Of a stretch of 64,000 bases of DNA, positions 8,527-17,435 are shown piece after piece (the stretch's first letter is position 1; each line of letters opens with the position of its first letter). The notes beneath the pieces were generated by a model. That model ran no database searches. It saw nothing but the letters and a program-made list of their open reading frames with translations, and had not been told where the DNA came from. Source of the DNA: Marinitoga lauensis (GTDB taxonomy: Bacteria > Thermotogota > Thermotogae > Petrotogales > Petrotogaceae); NCBI RefSeq assembly GCF_004135675.1, contig NZ_QHLX01000001.1, positions 1 through 64,000 on the forward strand, read 5' to 3'. The position numbers and the translations under genes were made by a program.

Positions 8527-10086
8527 ATGAAAAAATTGCCAATAGGGGTACAGGATTATAAAAAGATAATAGAAGGAAATTATGTATATGTAGATAAAAC
8601 AAAATATATATATGACCTGATAAGTTCAGAAGTACCAATATTTTTATCTCGCCCAAGAAGATTTGGAAAGAGTTTAACAGTATCAACATTATATTATATA
8701 TTCAAAGGAGAAAAAGAATTATTTAAGGATACATATATATATGATAGATGGGAATTTAAAGAATATCCAATAATAAAACTGGATATGTCTGATAATAATC
8801 TGAACTCATATGAAGAATTTATTAAATCATTATATGATAAAATTAATGAATTATATAAAGAACAGGAAATAGAACCAACAACAGATGATTTACCAACGAT
8901 GTTTGGAAACTTAATAACTGGATTAAGCAAAAAACATAAAAAAAGAGTGGTAATATTAATAGACGAATATGAAGCACCAATATTAGAACATCTAAACAAC
9001 AAAAAAGAAGCAGAAAAAGTAAGAAGATTTCTAAGGGAGTTTTATAAAAAAATAAAAACAAAAGATGAATACATAAAGTTCGTATTCATAACCGGAATAA
9101 CGAAATTCACAAAAACAGGAGTATTCTCTGCATTAAATAATTTAAACGATATATCATTAAACAAAAAATACTCACAGATGTTAGGATATACACAGGAAGA
9201 ATTAGAATTTTATTTCAAAGACCATATAAAAGAAACATCAGAAGAAATGGGAATAAGTGAAGAAGAATTATTAAAAGGATTAAAAGAGTATTATAATGGA
9301 TTTTCATTTGATGGAGAACATTATGTATATAATCCATTTTCAATATTAAAATTTTTTGAAGAAAAGAAATTTCAAAATTACTGGTTTGAAAGTGGATCTC
9401 CATCATTCTTATACGAATACATAAAAAACAGAAAGATAACCTATGAGGATTTAGTAAAGGAAACAGTAAGTGCAATGGATTTCTCAACAAGAGAAATAGA
9501 AGATGCAAATGCAAATATATTCTTCACACAGGCAGGATATTTAACCTTTAAAGGAATAAAAAAATTGGGATTAAAAGAAAAATATATACTCGACTATCCA
9601 AACATAGAAGTAAAAAGCAGTTTCTCAAGATTAATATTAGAAGCAAACTATGGATTAAAAGGATTAGATGAAGCAGAAAATATAATATATGAAAAAATAT
9701 ATGACAATGATATAGAAGGATTAATAGAAGAAATAAAAAAAGTAATAAGTTCAATACCGTATAATCTACATGAAAAAGAAGAAAGATATTATCACTCATT
9801 AATATTTGCAATACTGGCAATAGCCGGATTAAATGTAAGAGCAGAAGAAATGACAAATATTGGGAGAAGTGATGTGGTATTAGAATTTAATGAAAGGGTA
9901 TATATAATTGAAGCAAAATTAGATAAAAGTGCAGAAGAGGCGATAAAACAGATAAAAGAGAAGAAATACTATGAAAAATACAGAGGAAAAGAGATATATC
10001 TCATAGGAATAAACATAAGTTCAGAAAAAAGAAATATTGAGGATTATATTATTGAAAAAGACACTTCGCTACGTGAAGGATTTTAG
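8527..10086 (+). CDS. AAA-ATPase-like / PD-(D/E)XK nuclease-like protein
   Basis: A 519-residue intact protein; ATG 8527 follows AGGAGGTGG. It opens MKKLPIGVQDYKKI and contains YVDKTKYIYDLI, LSRPRRFGKSL (P-loop-like) and VVILIDEYEAPI (Walker B). These are hallmarks of the predicted AAA-ATPase family common in Thermotogota, Bacteroidota and Clostridia. The C-terminal region has VVLEFNERVYIIEAKLDK, matching the PD-(D/E)XK-like domain usually fused to it. Function is unknown; members are often multi-copy and possibly mobile or defence-linked. It is flanked by the module A terminator and an IS256-type element, so it looks like a separate insertion into the island. Confidence 0.85.
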   Translation: MKKLPIGVQDYKKIIEGNYVYVDKTKYIYDLISSEVPIFLSRPRRFGKSLTVSTLYYIFKGEKELFKDTYIYDRWEFKEYPIIKLDMSDNNLNSYEEFIKSLYDKINELYKEQEIEPTTDDLPTMFGNLITGLSKKHKKRVVILIDEYEAPILEHLNNKKEAEKVRRFLREFYKKIKTKDEYIKFVFITGITKFTKTGVFSALNNLNDISLNKKYSQMLGYTQEELEFYFKDHIKETSEEMGISEEELLKGLKEYYNGFSFDGEHYVYNPFSILKFFEEKKFQNYWFESGSPSFLYEYIKNRKITYEDLVKETVSAMDFSTREIEDANANIFFTQAGYLTFKGIKKLGLKEKYILDYPNIEVKSSFSRLILEANYGLKGLDEAENIIYEKIYDNDIEGLIEEIKKVISSIPYNLHEKEERYYHSLIFAILAIAGLNVRAEEMTNIGRSDVVLEFNERVYIIEAKLDKSAEEAIKQIKEKKYYEKYRGKEIYLIGINISSEKRNIEDYIIEKDTSLREGF

Positions 10087-10132
10087 GAATAATTATTATA
10101 TAAAAAATAGAAAAAATAATTTTGCTTGGTAG

Positions 10133-11688
10133 CCTGTAAAATTTTGTGTAAATCCTCTTCTTGGATGGTAATAAAATAATAAAAAATTGATTGTTATTTT
10201 TTGATTTTTTCATATGAATAATCGACTGCATTCTAATAAGCTTTAATAGTTATTTTTAGTAATTTTTGATGGTGGTTTTTGGAATAAAAACCCTTTTGCA
10301 ATTTCTACTGCAAGATTTAACATTATTAATTTTTATATTTTTTAGTATTATTTGTTATTGTATTTTAGCTATATTAACTGTTGTATATGTATTTTGTAAT
10401 TCTGTTTTTGAAAAAGATGGATAGTTCGTTTAGGACTTTACTCCAGTCTCTATATCGAGCTGTCCATCTTTTTGTTGCGTTTATTGTTGCTAAATATAGT
10501 ATTTTCATTAATGCATCGTCATTTGGGAATGAGGTTTTGTTCTTAGTTGCTTTTCTATATTGTCTATTCAATGATTCTATTACATTGGTTGTATACATTA
10601 TTTTTCTTACTGGTTCTCCATAATCAAAATATGGCGATATTGTTTCCCAGTGTTTTTCCCAACTTTCTAATGCTAATCTGTATTTTGACCATCTATTATC
10701 TTTTAAATCCTGTAAATTAGCAAAAGCTACATCTTTATTTGGTGCTTTATATACTTTTTTTAAGTCATTTACAAATTCTTTCCTATCTTTGTAATTAACG
10801 TATTTTAATGTATTTCTTATTTGATGTATTATACATCTTTGCACTACTGTATCTGGGAATGCTGCTTTTATTGCTTGAGGAAATCCTGTTAATCCATCTA
10901 CTGAAGCTATTAATATATCTTTTACCCCTCTATTTTTTAAATCATTTAATACCCTTAACCAGAATTTTGCTGATTCTATCTCACCTATGTATATTCCAAG
11001 CACTTCTTTAAATCCATCTATATTTACACCTATTACAACATATGCCGTCTTTTTTATTATTTCTCCATCTTCTTTTACTTTAAATACTATTCCATCCATG
11101 AATACGAATGTATATATTTCTTCTAATGGTCTGCTTTGCCATTCTCGTATTTCTGGTAATATTTTATTTGTTATTTTACTTATCATCTCTGCTGATGGTT
11201 CTACACCATATATATCATCTATATTTTTAGCTATATCTTTTGTACTTAATCCTAATCCGTACATCCCTATTATTCTGCTTTCTATATCTGATATATCTCT
11301 TTTATATTTCGGTATTAATCTTGGTTCATATTCCCCTTTCCTATCCCTTGGTATTTTTAATTCCATTTCTCCCATACTTGTTTTTACTGTTTTTGAACTA
11401 TATCCGTTTCTGGAATTATCTGTCATCTTGTTTTCTTTATCGTATTTCTCATATCCTAACTCTTCTTCTAATTCCGCTTCCAATATTTCCTGTATTATTG
11501 GTCCCATCAATTCTTTTAATTTTTCATGCACATCTTTCATTGTTTTTACTTCTGGATCCCTTGCTATTAACTTTGCTAATTTTTCTATGTTACTTTCTTC
11601 TCTCTTTTTTCTCTTTGCCATTTTAAAAACCCCCTTCTTGGTTTTATTTTACCATACCAAGAAGAGGGTATTTTTTCCATTTACATAA
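10133..11688 (-). mobile_element. IS256-family insertion sequence (ends approximate)
   Basis: A single transposase gene is bracketed by imperfect inverted repeats. The left side reads TGTAAAATTTTGTGTAAAT then CCTCTTCTTGG-TGGTAA; the right side reads the complement of AATTTTATGTAAAT then CCCTCTTCTTGGTATGGTAA. The exact ends and the short target duplication cannot be fixed by eye. It lies between the AAA-ATPase gene and the decayed regulator of module B. Confidence 0.75.
10374..11621 (-). CDS. IS256-family (mutator-type) transposase
   Basis: A 415-residue intact protein opening MAKRKKREESNIEK. Family hallmarks: an N-terminal SRNGY-KTVKT-MGEMELKIPRDR segment, FVFMDGIVFKV (first catalytic Asp), LIASVDGLTGFPQAI (second Asp), VVQRCIIHQIRNTLKYV and TTNVIESLNRQYRK (catalytic Glu). 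The start is supported by an AAGGGGGTT site upstream. Full length for the family, so it could be active. Confidence 0.95.
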   Translation of the reverse strand: MAKRKKREESNIEKLAKLIARDPEVKTMKDVHEKLKELMGPIIQEILEAELEEELGYEKYDKENKMTDNSRNGYSSKTVKTSMGEMELKIPRDRKGEYEPRLIPKYKRDISDIESRIIGMYGLGLSTKDIAKNIDDIYGVEPSAEMISKITNKILPEIREWQSRPLEEIYTFVFMDGIVFKVKEDGEIIKKTAYVVIGVNIDGFKEVLGIYIGEIESAKFWLRVLNDLKNRGVKDILIASVDGLTGFPQAIKAAFPDTVVQRCIIHQIRNTLKYVNYKDRKEFVNDLKKVYKAPNKDVAFANLQDLKDNRWSKYRLALESWEKHWETISPYFDYGEPVRKIMYTTNVIESLNRQYRKATKNKTSFPNDDALMKILYLATINATKRWTARYRDWSKVLNELSIFFKNRITKYIYNS

Positions 11689-11738
11689 AATTATTTAAGG
11701 TCTCTTTTGCTTTGCAAAAAGAGACCTTAAATAATTTT
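11687..11738. terminator. Long perfect hairpin between IS256 and regulator B
   Basis: AAAATTATTTAAGGTCTC at 11687-11704 pairs perfectly with 11721-11738, and the intervening TTTTGC/GCAAAA extends the stem. The T-rich flanks on both strands suit a bidirectional terminator. The stem is unusually long and could instead be a small palindromic mobile repeat. Confidence 0.55.
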
Positions 11739-11746
11739 TATGGCCT

Positions 11747-12450
11747 CTAAAATTTTTCAATAATAGAATCAAGAAAAGCTCTTTCATTATCTTCAAAAGA
11801 ATAATAGCCTAAAGCAACCATTTTTTGAGTAATGTTATACTTCAAAGCAAAAGATTTCAAATTACCATCAACTTTTGGAATAATAGCCCATTTTATATCA
11901 TACCTAACAGCATTCCTTAAAAACACATCGAAAATATTTTTTTTCATTATCAGATAAATTAAAATAATTAACAATAAATTCTTTTTTGTTTTTCATATTC
12001 TTTAATAACTTCAAAATTAAATTTTTTCTAGCAATATAAAATAAACTGGCTTTGGCAGGAAGTATATCTTCAGTGAAATGAAAATTATTATAAAGATTAT
12101 TTATCAGATTTTCTTCATGAAAATCTGATAACATCAAGTTAAAAAAATACATCTTCTCATAATCCCTTGAAAAGTATTTAATGATTTTATCTTTATTTCC
12201 TTCAAAAATCAATCTTAAAACATGACTTTTTGTAAAATGTGGTTTTTCTATTAATGCTGTATATGTTGCAAAAAACAATTTTGGTATCTTTCTTTCATTT
12301 TCTTTTTTAATTTGATTATATTATCCTTAAAGATTTTATTTATATGCATTTTATATAATTCATTTTTTATTTCATACGGATTGGTTTTGAAAAACTTCCG
12401 TACTCGACTATATCTATGATATTTTTAAGAAACATTTTATTAATCTTCAT
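11747..12450 (-). pseudogene. Module B regulator-like protein, internally deleted and frameshifted
   Basis: The N-terminus (ATG at 12450) reads MKINKMFLKNIIDIVEYGSFSKPI, matching the start of the module C copy, and stops after a few codons. Sequence homologous to the middle 250 or so residues is absent. It resumes near 12290 and runs as FFATYTALI...RLIFEGNKDKIIKYFSRDYEKMYF to the C-terminus, with another frameshift in an 8-T run near 11937-11944 (module C has 7 T). The C-terminal 470 bp is almost identical to 15091-15558, implying recent duplication or gene conversion. It is clearly non-functional as read. Confidence 0.7.
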
Positions 12451-12674
12451 ATATTATCACCAACCAAAATGTTACATAATTTACTAAAATTTAAAATCGA
12501 AATTCTCGCTATTTTTTAAAAAGTGAAATAAAAAGAATTATTATATAAAATATACTACTAAAACACATTATATAATTCACAAAATAATGTTACATAAACC
12601 TTATAACAGAAATGTAATTTTATTGCAAAATTAAAATCCTGATAAATAGAGACTTATTAACATTGTAGTAATAG

Positions 12675-12702
12675 TTGAAAACCATGTTAGAATTGCTAAA
12701 AT
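12675..12702 (+). promoter_or_regulatory. Promoter of secreted peptide B
   Basis: TTGAAA (12675-12680), 16-base spacer, TAAAAT (12697-12702), followed by GGAGGTGA and the ATG at 12722. The spacing and downstream layout match the module C promoter at 16746-16773. Confidence 0.6.
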
Positions 12703-12721
12703 AACAATTGGAGGTGATGGG

Positions 12722-12835
12722 ATGAAAAAAATAGTGCTTTTATTTATTACTCTTTTATTAATTTCAACAAATATTATTTTTGCAGGCGATAATGAGGATA
12801 AATATAAAACCGATTCAACCAATACTCATATTTAA
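12722..12835 (+). CDS. Small secreted peptide B, C-terminally truncated paralogue
   Basis: A 37-residue peptide with ATG after GGAGGTGAT. The signal sequence MKKIVLLFITLLLIS is followed by NIIFAGDNEDKYKTDSTNTHI and TAA. Where peptides A and C have a CAA (Gln) codon the sequence has TAA. The bases after it still read NDITE then TAA, recalling the QTEVSE ending. A nonsense change in a former pheromone gene is therefore likely. It is divergent from the decayed regulator B. Confidence 0.65.
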   Translation: MKKIVLLFITLLLISTNIIFAGDNEDKYKTDSTNTHI

Positions 12836-12984
12836 AATGATATTACTGAGTAAAAAACAAAAAATATAAATAGCAAAAAGGTTTATACCAAATTTTATTT
12901 GTGGAATATACTTAAATTATAGCATATGAGGTTTTATAAGACAAATATATTTATATATAAAAATTGGATTAGCGAGGTGACATT

Positions 12985-13374
12985 ATGGATAAGATAAAAA
13001 ATAAATCTCAAAAATATAAAAATTCAAGATTTAATGTTGAAATAAAAAAAGATGATGCCTGGATTATTTTTAATACATTCACCCATGGAATGCTTGAATT
13101 AAATGAGAAGTATTATAAAATTTATAAAAATTTTTATATTGAAAATCCAAAAATAGAGGAAAAAAATGAAAAGAATTATTATAAAAAAATATTAAGAAAT
13201 CCATTCTCGGGAGAACGTTTAAATTGTAAAGTATTACCATGGTGTATGGGAGGATGTTTTTTGCTCGAAACAAAAAAACTTGAAAAATGTATACCAGAAA
13301 AATATATTTTGAATGACTTGATAAAACTATATTATGAGGAGGCAACAATTAATGAAAAAAATTCTAGAGTTTAG
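12985..13374 (+). pseudogene. Radical SAM/SPASM maturase B remnant lacking the radical SAM core
   Basis: A 129-residue open frame. Residues 1-60 (DDAWIIFNTFTHGMLELNEKYYK) resemble the N-terminus of the intact maturase at 19535 (DDKIILFNTLYHS). Residues 75-125 are the end of a SPASM domain: CKVLPWCMGGCFLLE, then CIPEKYILNDLIKLYYEE, aligning with CFGGC...CIPEKYYLKEAI in the intact protein. The roughly 270 intervening residues, including CxxxCxxC and GGEP, are gone. The simplest reading is an in-frame internal deletion. It is followed with overlap by an ABC exporter, as in module C. Confidence 0.7.
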
Positions 13375-14985
13375 AGAAAAAAAGAATTTAGTAAAAATAA
13401 TAGAATTGATATTATTTTCATTTATAGGAATATGTTTATATTATGTATTACCGCTATTTACTAAATATTTAATTGATGATATTATAAGCACTAATAGTAT
13501 TAAAGGATTAAAAATCTGGTTATTTCTGGGATTGGGATTTTCAGTATTTTTGCATATATATATTTTTTATTTTTTAAAATATCAATGGGATAAAATACCA
13601 TTATATTTTTCTGTGAAATTAAAAAAAATAATACTGAAAAAAATATTTAAAATAAAAAAATATAATTACAAAAATTTTGACAAAGGACAATTATTAAATT
13701 ATCTTATTTCAGATAGTGGAACATATGCTAATGTAATGATTACTTATTTAGGAACTTTAACTATTGGGATATTAAGGGTAATTACAGGATATATAATCTT
13801 ATTTATAATAAATCCAATTTTATCTTTAATAAGTGCGATATTTATTCCTTTATATGTATTTTCTATGGAATAAATAAGAAAAAACTGGAACAATATTCAA
13901 AATTAGAACGAATTAAAGCTGATGAGTTTATTACAAATGCAAATAAGAATATAGAAGGAAAGATTCATATTAATTTATATCAGAAAGAAAAATATTTTGA
14001 AAAGATATTTGAAAAAAAATTAGAAGAATGGAGAAGTATTAGATTAAAATATTCATATTGGTATAATTTTGGAAAAGAAGTACCTATGTTTGTAAATACA
14101 TTATCTTCTTTTATAATAATGAGCATTGGTGGATATTATGTAATTTCACAAAAAATGACATTGGGAAGTTTAATAATGTTCTCACAATATTTAAGTATGC
14201 TTTTTGAACCATTAAGTCAAATTGCTCAGGCAATTGTAGAAAAACATTCAAATAAAGGAATATTAAATAGAATAGATGAATTTTATAATTATAATGAAGG
14301 AAAAAATTTAATCTTAGAAAGTAATAATAAAGATAACATTATAGAAATAAAGGATTGTACAATATATACGGAAAATAAAGAAAAATTATTAGAAATAGAA
14401 AATTTTATAATGAATAAAGATAATGGATTATATATTATAAAAGGAAAAAATGGAAGCGGAAAAACAACCATTTTAAATTTATTAACGCAAATATCCTCAC
14501 CTGAAATAATCAAAAAAAATAAAAAGAATTCTGTATTTTCTTTTTCTAAAGACTTTATTGAAAGTTGTTCATATTTATATAATCCTGTATATCTTTTTGA
14601 AGGCGATGTGAAAACAAATATTACATTTAACAATACAGAAAATCCACAATATCTAAAAGAGATAATTTCTATGCTAAATATAAATAATTTAGATAAAAAA
14701 ATAAATTTCCAAAATTTGAATATTTCATTAGGTGAAAAACAAAAAATACATCTGGCAAGAGTTTTATATTTTTCAAAAGAAAAAAATATTTTATTATTAG
14801 ATGAACCCCTTTCAAATCTTGATTATAAGACCAAGGAAAATATTAAAAACTACTTGAGTAAATTAAAAAAGGAAAAGATAATATTAGTTGTATCCCATGA
14901 AAATCTATTTGATGATATTGCTGATAAAATTTATAACATAATTGATAATAAAATTTTTGAGGAAAGGAAGGAGGTGGTAGAATGA
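13352..14985 (+). CDS. ABC exporter B (transmembrane plus ATPase), one frameshift
   Basis: ATG 13352 is preferred (GAGGAGG ten bases upstream); the gene overlaps the end of the maturase remnant. The frame breaks at about 13865-13870, where one extra G turns SME-stop into an uninterrupted GINKKKLEQYSK continuation to 14985. The combined product is about 544 residues: six-helix transmembrane domain, then Walker A GKNGSGKTT, a degenerate signature SLGEKQKIHLARVL, Walker [13 protein letters not shown] and H-loop VSHE. No peptidase domain. Probable role: export of the module B peptide product. Confidence 0.75.
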
Positions 14986-15012
14986 AGGGTTCGCCCTTCT
15001 ACTTTTTTACAA
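14980..15012 (+). terminator. Terminator after exporter B
   Basis: GAAGGG, TTCG loop, CCCTTC followed by TACTTTTTT; the flanking GTA/TAC can extend the stem. It overlaps the stop codon of the exporter and ends module B transcription. Confidence 0.8.
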
Positions 15013-15051
15013 TGTATCACGGAATATGTTAATTTGTATAAATTCTCAATT

Positions 15052-15073
15052 GGATTTACACAAAATTTACATG
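15052..15073 (-). repeat. Sequence resembling an IS256 end, possible scar
   Basis: On the minus strand it reads TGTAAATTTTGTGTAAATCC, very close to the left end of the IS256 element near 10135. No transposase is attached. It lies exactly between module B and the end of regulator C. Confidence 0.35.
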
Positions 15074-16511
15074 TTACCCGATAAAAACTTCTCAATAATA
15101 GAATCAAGAAAAGTTCTTTCCTCATCTTCAAAAGAGTAATAGCCTAAAGCAACCCTTTTTTGAGTAATGTTATACTTCAAAGCAAAAGATTTCAAATTAC
15201 CATCAACTTTTGGAATAATAGCCCATTTTATATCATACCTAACAGCATTCCTTAAAAACACATCGAAAATATTTTTTTCATTATCAGATAAATTAAAATA
15301 ATTAACAATAAATTCTTTTTTGTTTTTCATATTCTTTAATAACTTCAAAATTAAATTTTTTCTAGCAATATAAAATAAACTGGCTTTGGCAGAAAGTATA
15401 TCTTCAGTGAAATGAAAATTATTATAAAGATTATTTATCAGATTTTCTTCATGAAAATCTGATAACATCAAGTTAAAAAAATACATCTTCTCATAATCTC
15501 TTGAAAAATATTTGATGATTTTATCTTTATCTCCTTCAAAAATCAATCTTAAAATATTATTTTTGGTAAAAAATGTTTTTTTTATTAATGATGAATATGT
15601 AGCAAAAAATACAATTGAGAAATTAGAATCAAATATAGTCGTAATTTGATTAATGTTATTTTTAAATAAAAAACTAATATGTTTTTTATTAGAACTATCA
15701 TAAAAATCTTTATTAAATTTATTATCAATACTTATATTCAAAGAATTTTCTTTCAATTCATTCGTAATTCTTGAAATATCATATAAACCAATATAATTAT
15801 TAATTGAATAAACATCAAAAATAGTATCGAACTAATTATAAATTTTAAATAAATCTTCAAAATAATAACCGATATAATACTCCAGTAAATTTGCTACATA
15901 TAAAGCTTCCCTTTTATCAATATTCCTTATCCACCATGCAGCATTATTTAATCCAGAACAGATCATGGTAGGATGTGGAAACTTTTTTGCAAGGTTAAAA
16001 CCTTCAATAAACAAATCAAAAGCTTTAAAAAATCTTTATTATTTAAATATTTTCTTGCTTCAGAATATTTTAATAATGATTTCTGTGCATAACTACTTTC
16101 ATACTCTTCACTCCAATATCTAATAAGTTTATCATCAATTGAATTTGAAAATCTTATCTCCATAAATCTTAAAGCAGGAATAATAATTTTTCTTGCTTTT
16201 TTATTAAGAGATTGAATATTATTTTTAATCTTTCTTAGTTCAATATTAGCTTTTTTAATTTTATTATTATTGAATAAAATACTAATCTTTTCAAGGGTAG
16301 CAAGTTCATTTAAAATTTTAGTAGTAGTAGTAACGAGTTCAGCATATTTAAAAGCTTCTCTGTATTTGTTTTTCCATATGGATTTTAAGCATAAAAGATA
16401 ATAAACCAACCCTTCATCTTCAGTATTAGTTATAATATAATTCACAATAGGTTTAGAAAAAGCTCCATATTCTATAATATCAATTAGCTTATTTAAGGAA
16501 TAATGTTTCAT
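15067..16511 (-). pseudogene. Module C helix-rich regulator-like protein, frameshift plus in-frame stop
   Basis: The most complete of three copies, about 480 residues when joined. ATG 16511 (MKHYSLNKLIDIIEYGAFS) follows an AGGTG site; an upstream in-frame ATG at 16529 is less likely. The protein is almost all helical, with repeated K/E/L segments as in TPR-type peptide receptors. Near the C-terminus, LKSFALKYNITQKRVALGYY resembles a helix-turn-helix. Two lesions: a T-run frameshift near 16030 (DFFKAFDLF is restored by one T) and an in-frame TAG near 15833 after FKIYN; the remainder 15067-15756 is open. Divergent from secreted peptide C. Role as a peptide-sensing transcription regulator is inferred. 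Confidence 0.65.
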
Positions 16512-16745
16512 AAAACACCTCTTAAACAAAAAATTATAAATATCGAAACAAAAACTTAAAATAAGCAGTTCGATTAAGATTGAGTTACGGATTATTACAA
16601 AATAATTACTTCAAAATATGAAAATATCAAAAACAAAGAATTTCAGAAGTTGAAGTTATATGTCTAAAATATTACCATCGATTAAAAACGATGTTACGGT
16701 TTAGAATATTTATAAAAAGCTAATTTCAGGCTACAAAAGAAACAC

Positions 16746-16773
16746 TTGACAGTCATATGAGAAATGCTAAGAT
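16746..16773 (+). promoter_or_regulatory. Promoter of secreted peptide C
   Basis: TTGACA (16746-16751), 16-base spacer, TAAGAT (16768-16773), then GGGGGTG and the ATG at 16792. A strong match to a housekeeping promoter, in the same position as the module B promoter. Confidence 0.7.
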
Positions 16774-16791
16774 AAATGCGGGGGTGAAAAA

Positions 16792-16921
16792 ATGAAAAAA
16801 AATAATTATATTAATAATGACAATCATAATATTATCTTCAACGATGGTATATGGTGGTGATAAAAATAATTCAACTACTCATTCAACCAATCCTCAAACT
16901 CAAACTGAAGTTTCTGAATAA
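16792..16921 (+). pseudogene. Small secreted peptide C, frameshifted in an 8-A run
   Basis: ATG 16792 is followed by eight A residues. Removing one gives a signal sequence KKIIILIMTIIILSSTMVYG and the tail GDKNNSTTHSTNPQTQTEVSE; as written the frame ends early. The tail matches peptide A at STNPQ-QTEVSE. The second frame has no start codon of its own before an internal ATG. Slippage on the A run, genuine mutation and sequencing error are all possible. Confidence 0.65.
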
Positions 16922-17029
16922 AAAGCAGCTCTATGCTCAATTGGTTCATTAATATTATAGCATATGACACTTTTGTAATACAATGTTGTTTTGTAAAATA
17001 AAATTAAATAAAAATTTTTCAACCGGTTG
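16922..17029 (+). promoter_or_regulatory. Conserved leader block after secreted peptide C, ending in a perfect palindrome
   Basis: Counterpart of 976-1078, with GCTCTATGCTCAATTGG, TTCATTAATATTATAGCA and CTTTTGTAATACAATG conserved. Candidate promoter TTGGTT, 16-base spacer, TATGAC. It ends with CAACCGGTTG (17020-17029), the paired-change variant of CAGCCGGCTG in module A. Confidence 0.55.
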
Positions 17030-17049
17030 TTAAAATCCAGTACTGGAAG

Positions 17050-17363
17050 AAAATATAATTGAAAGGAGGGATAAAATGCAAGGTGTAAAAGTAATAAAAA
17101 AACCTAGACCAAAATTATCAAGTATTTTCACTAATAATGATGGATGTACAAATACAAATTGTAATTGCAATGGCAAATAAAATTTTTAATAGGAGGAGTA
17201 TTCCCTCCATGCTAGTTAGAATGATATAGAACAAACTACATAGTTAAAACCAATTAAAATTAATATTTAGTTTTTTAGAGGTGATCTTATGAAAAAATCA
17301 AAATATACAATATATAAAAAAATAGATGACAAAATAATATTATTTAATACATTATACCATTCT
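17050..17363. repeat. Left 314-bp target duplication of the second IS1634-type element
   Basis: Matches 19295-19609 except for one G in a G run (GGAGGAG against GGAGGGAG). It contains the whole precursor peptide C1 gene and the first 25 codons of the maturase. Confidence 0.9.
17076..17180 (+). CDS. Cys-rich precursor peptide C1, left copy
   Basis: A 34-residue peptide, AAAGGAGGG before ATG 17076. The leader-like part is basic (VKVIKKPRPK); the tail is NDGCTNTNCNCNGK with three Cys and the CNC-x-G element shared with the WIEK precursors of module A. Identical to the copy at 19321; this copy is left of the IS, cut off from the maturase but next to the module C promoter block. Confidence 0.7.
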   Translation: MQGVKVIKKPRPKLSSIFTNNDGCTNTNCNCNGK

Positions 17364-17435
17364 CCTGAGTTTGACACTATTATTATCAACAAAATTCTAA
17401 AAAGTAGAATTATTCAAAAAAATAGCTATTGTTAA
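17289..17435 (+). pseudogene. Maturase C 5' fragment running into the IS
   Basis: The first 25 codons (MKKSKYTIYKKIDDKIILFN...) are identical to the intact maturase at 19535; the frame then enters the IS at 17364 and stops at 17433. It is the by-product of the long target duplication. Confidence 0.85.

Noticed and set aside
10381-11688. Several plus-strand open frames inside the IS256 element
   Set aside because: They are hydrophobic shadow frames of the transposase gene with no ribosome sites.
13334-13352. ATG 13334 as the start of exporter B
   Set aside because: This start lies before the GAGGAGG site; ATG 13352 is correctly spaced.
12985-13374. Independent small SPASM-only gene
   Set aside because: Both ends align with the N- and C-termini of the intact maturase, so an internal deletion is the simpler explanation.
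16784-16795. GTG 16784 as alternative start to bypass the peptide C frameshift
   Set aside because: The frame from this GTG meets TGA at 16793 immediately.
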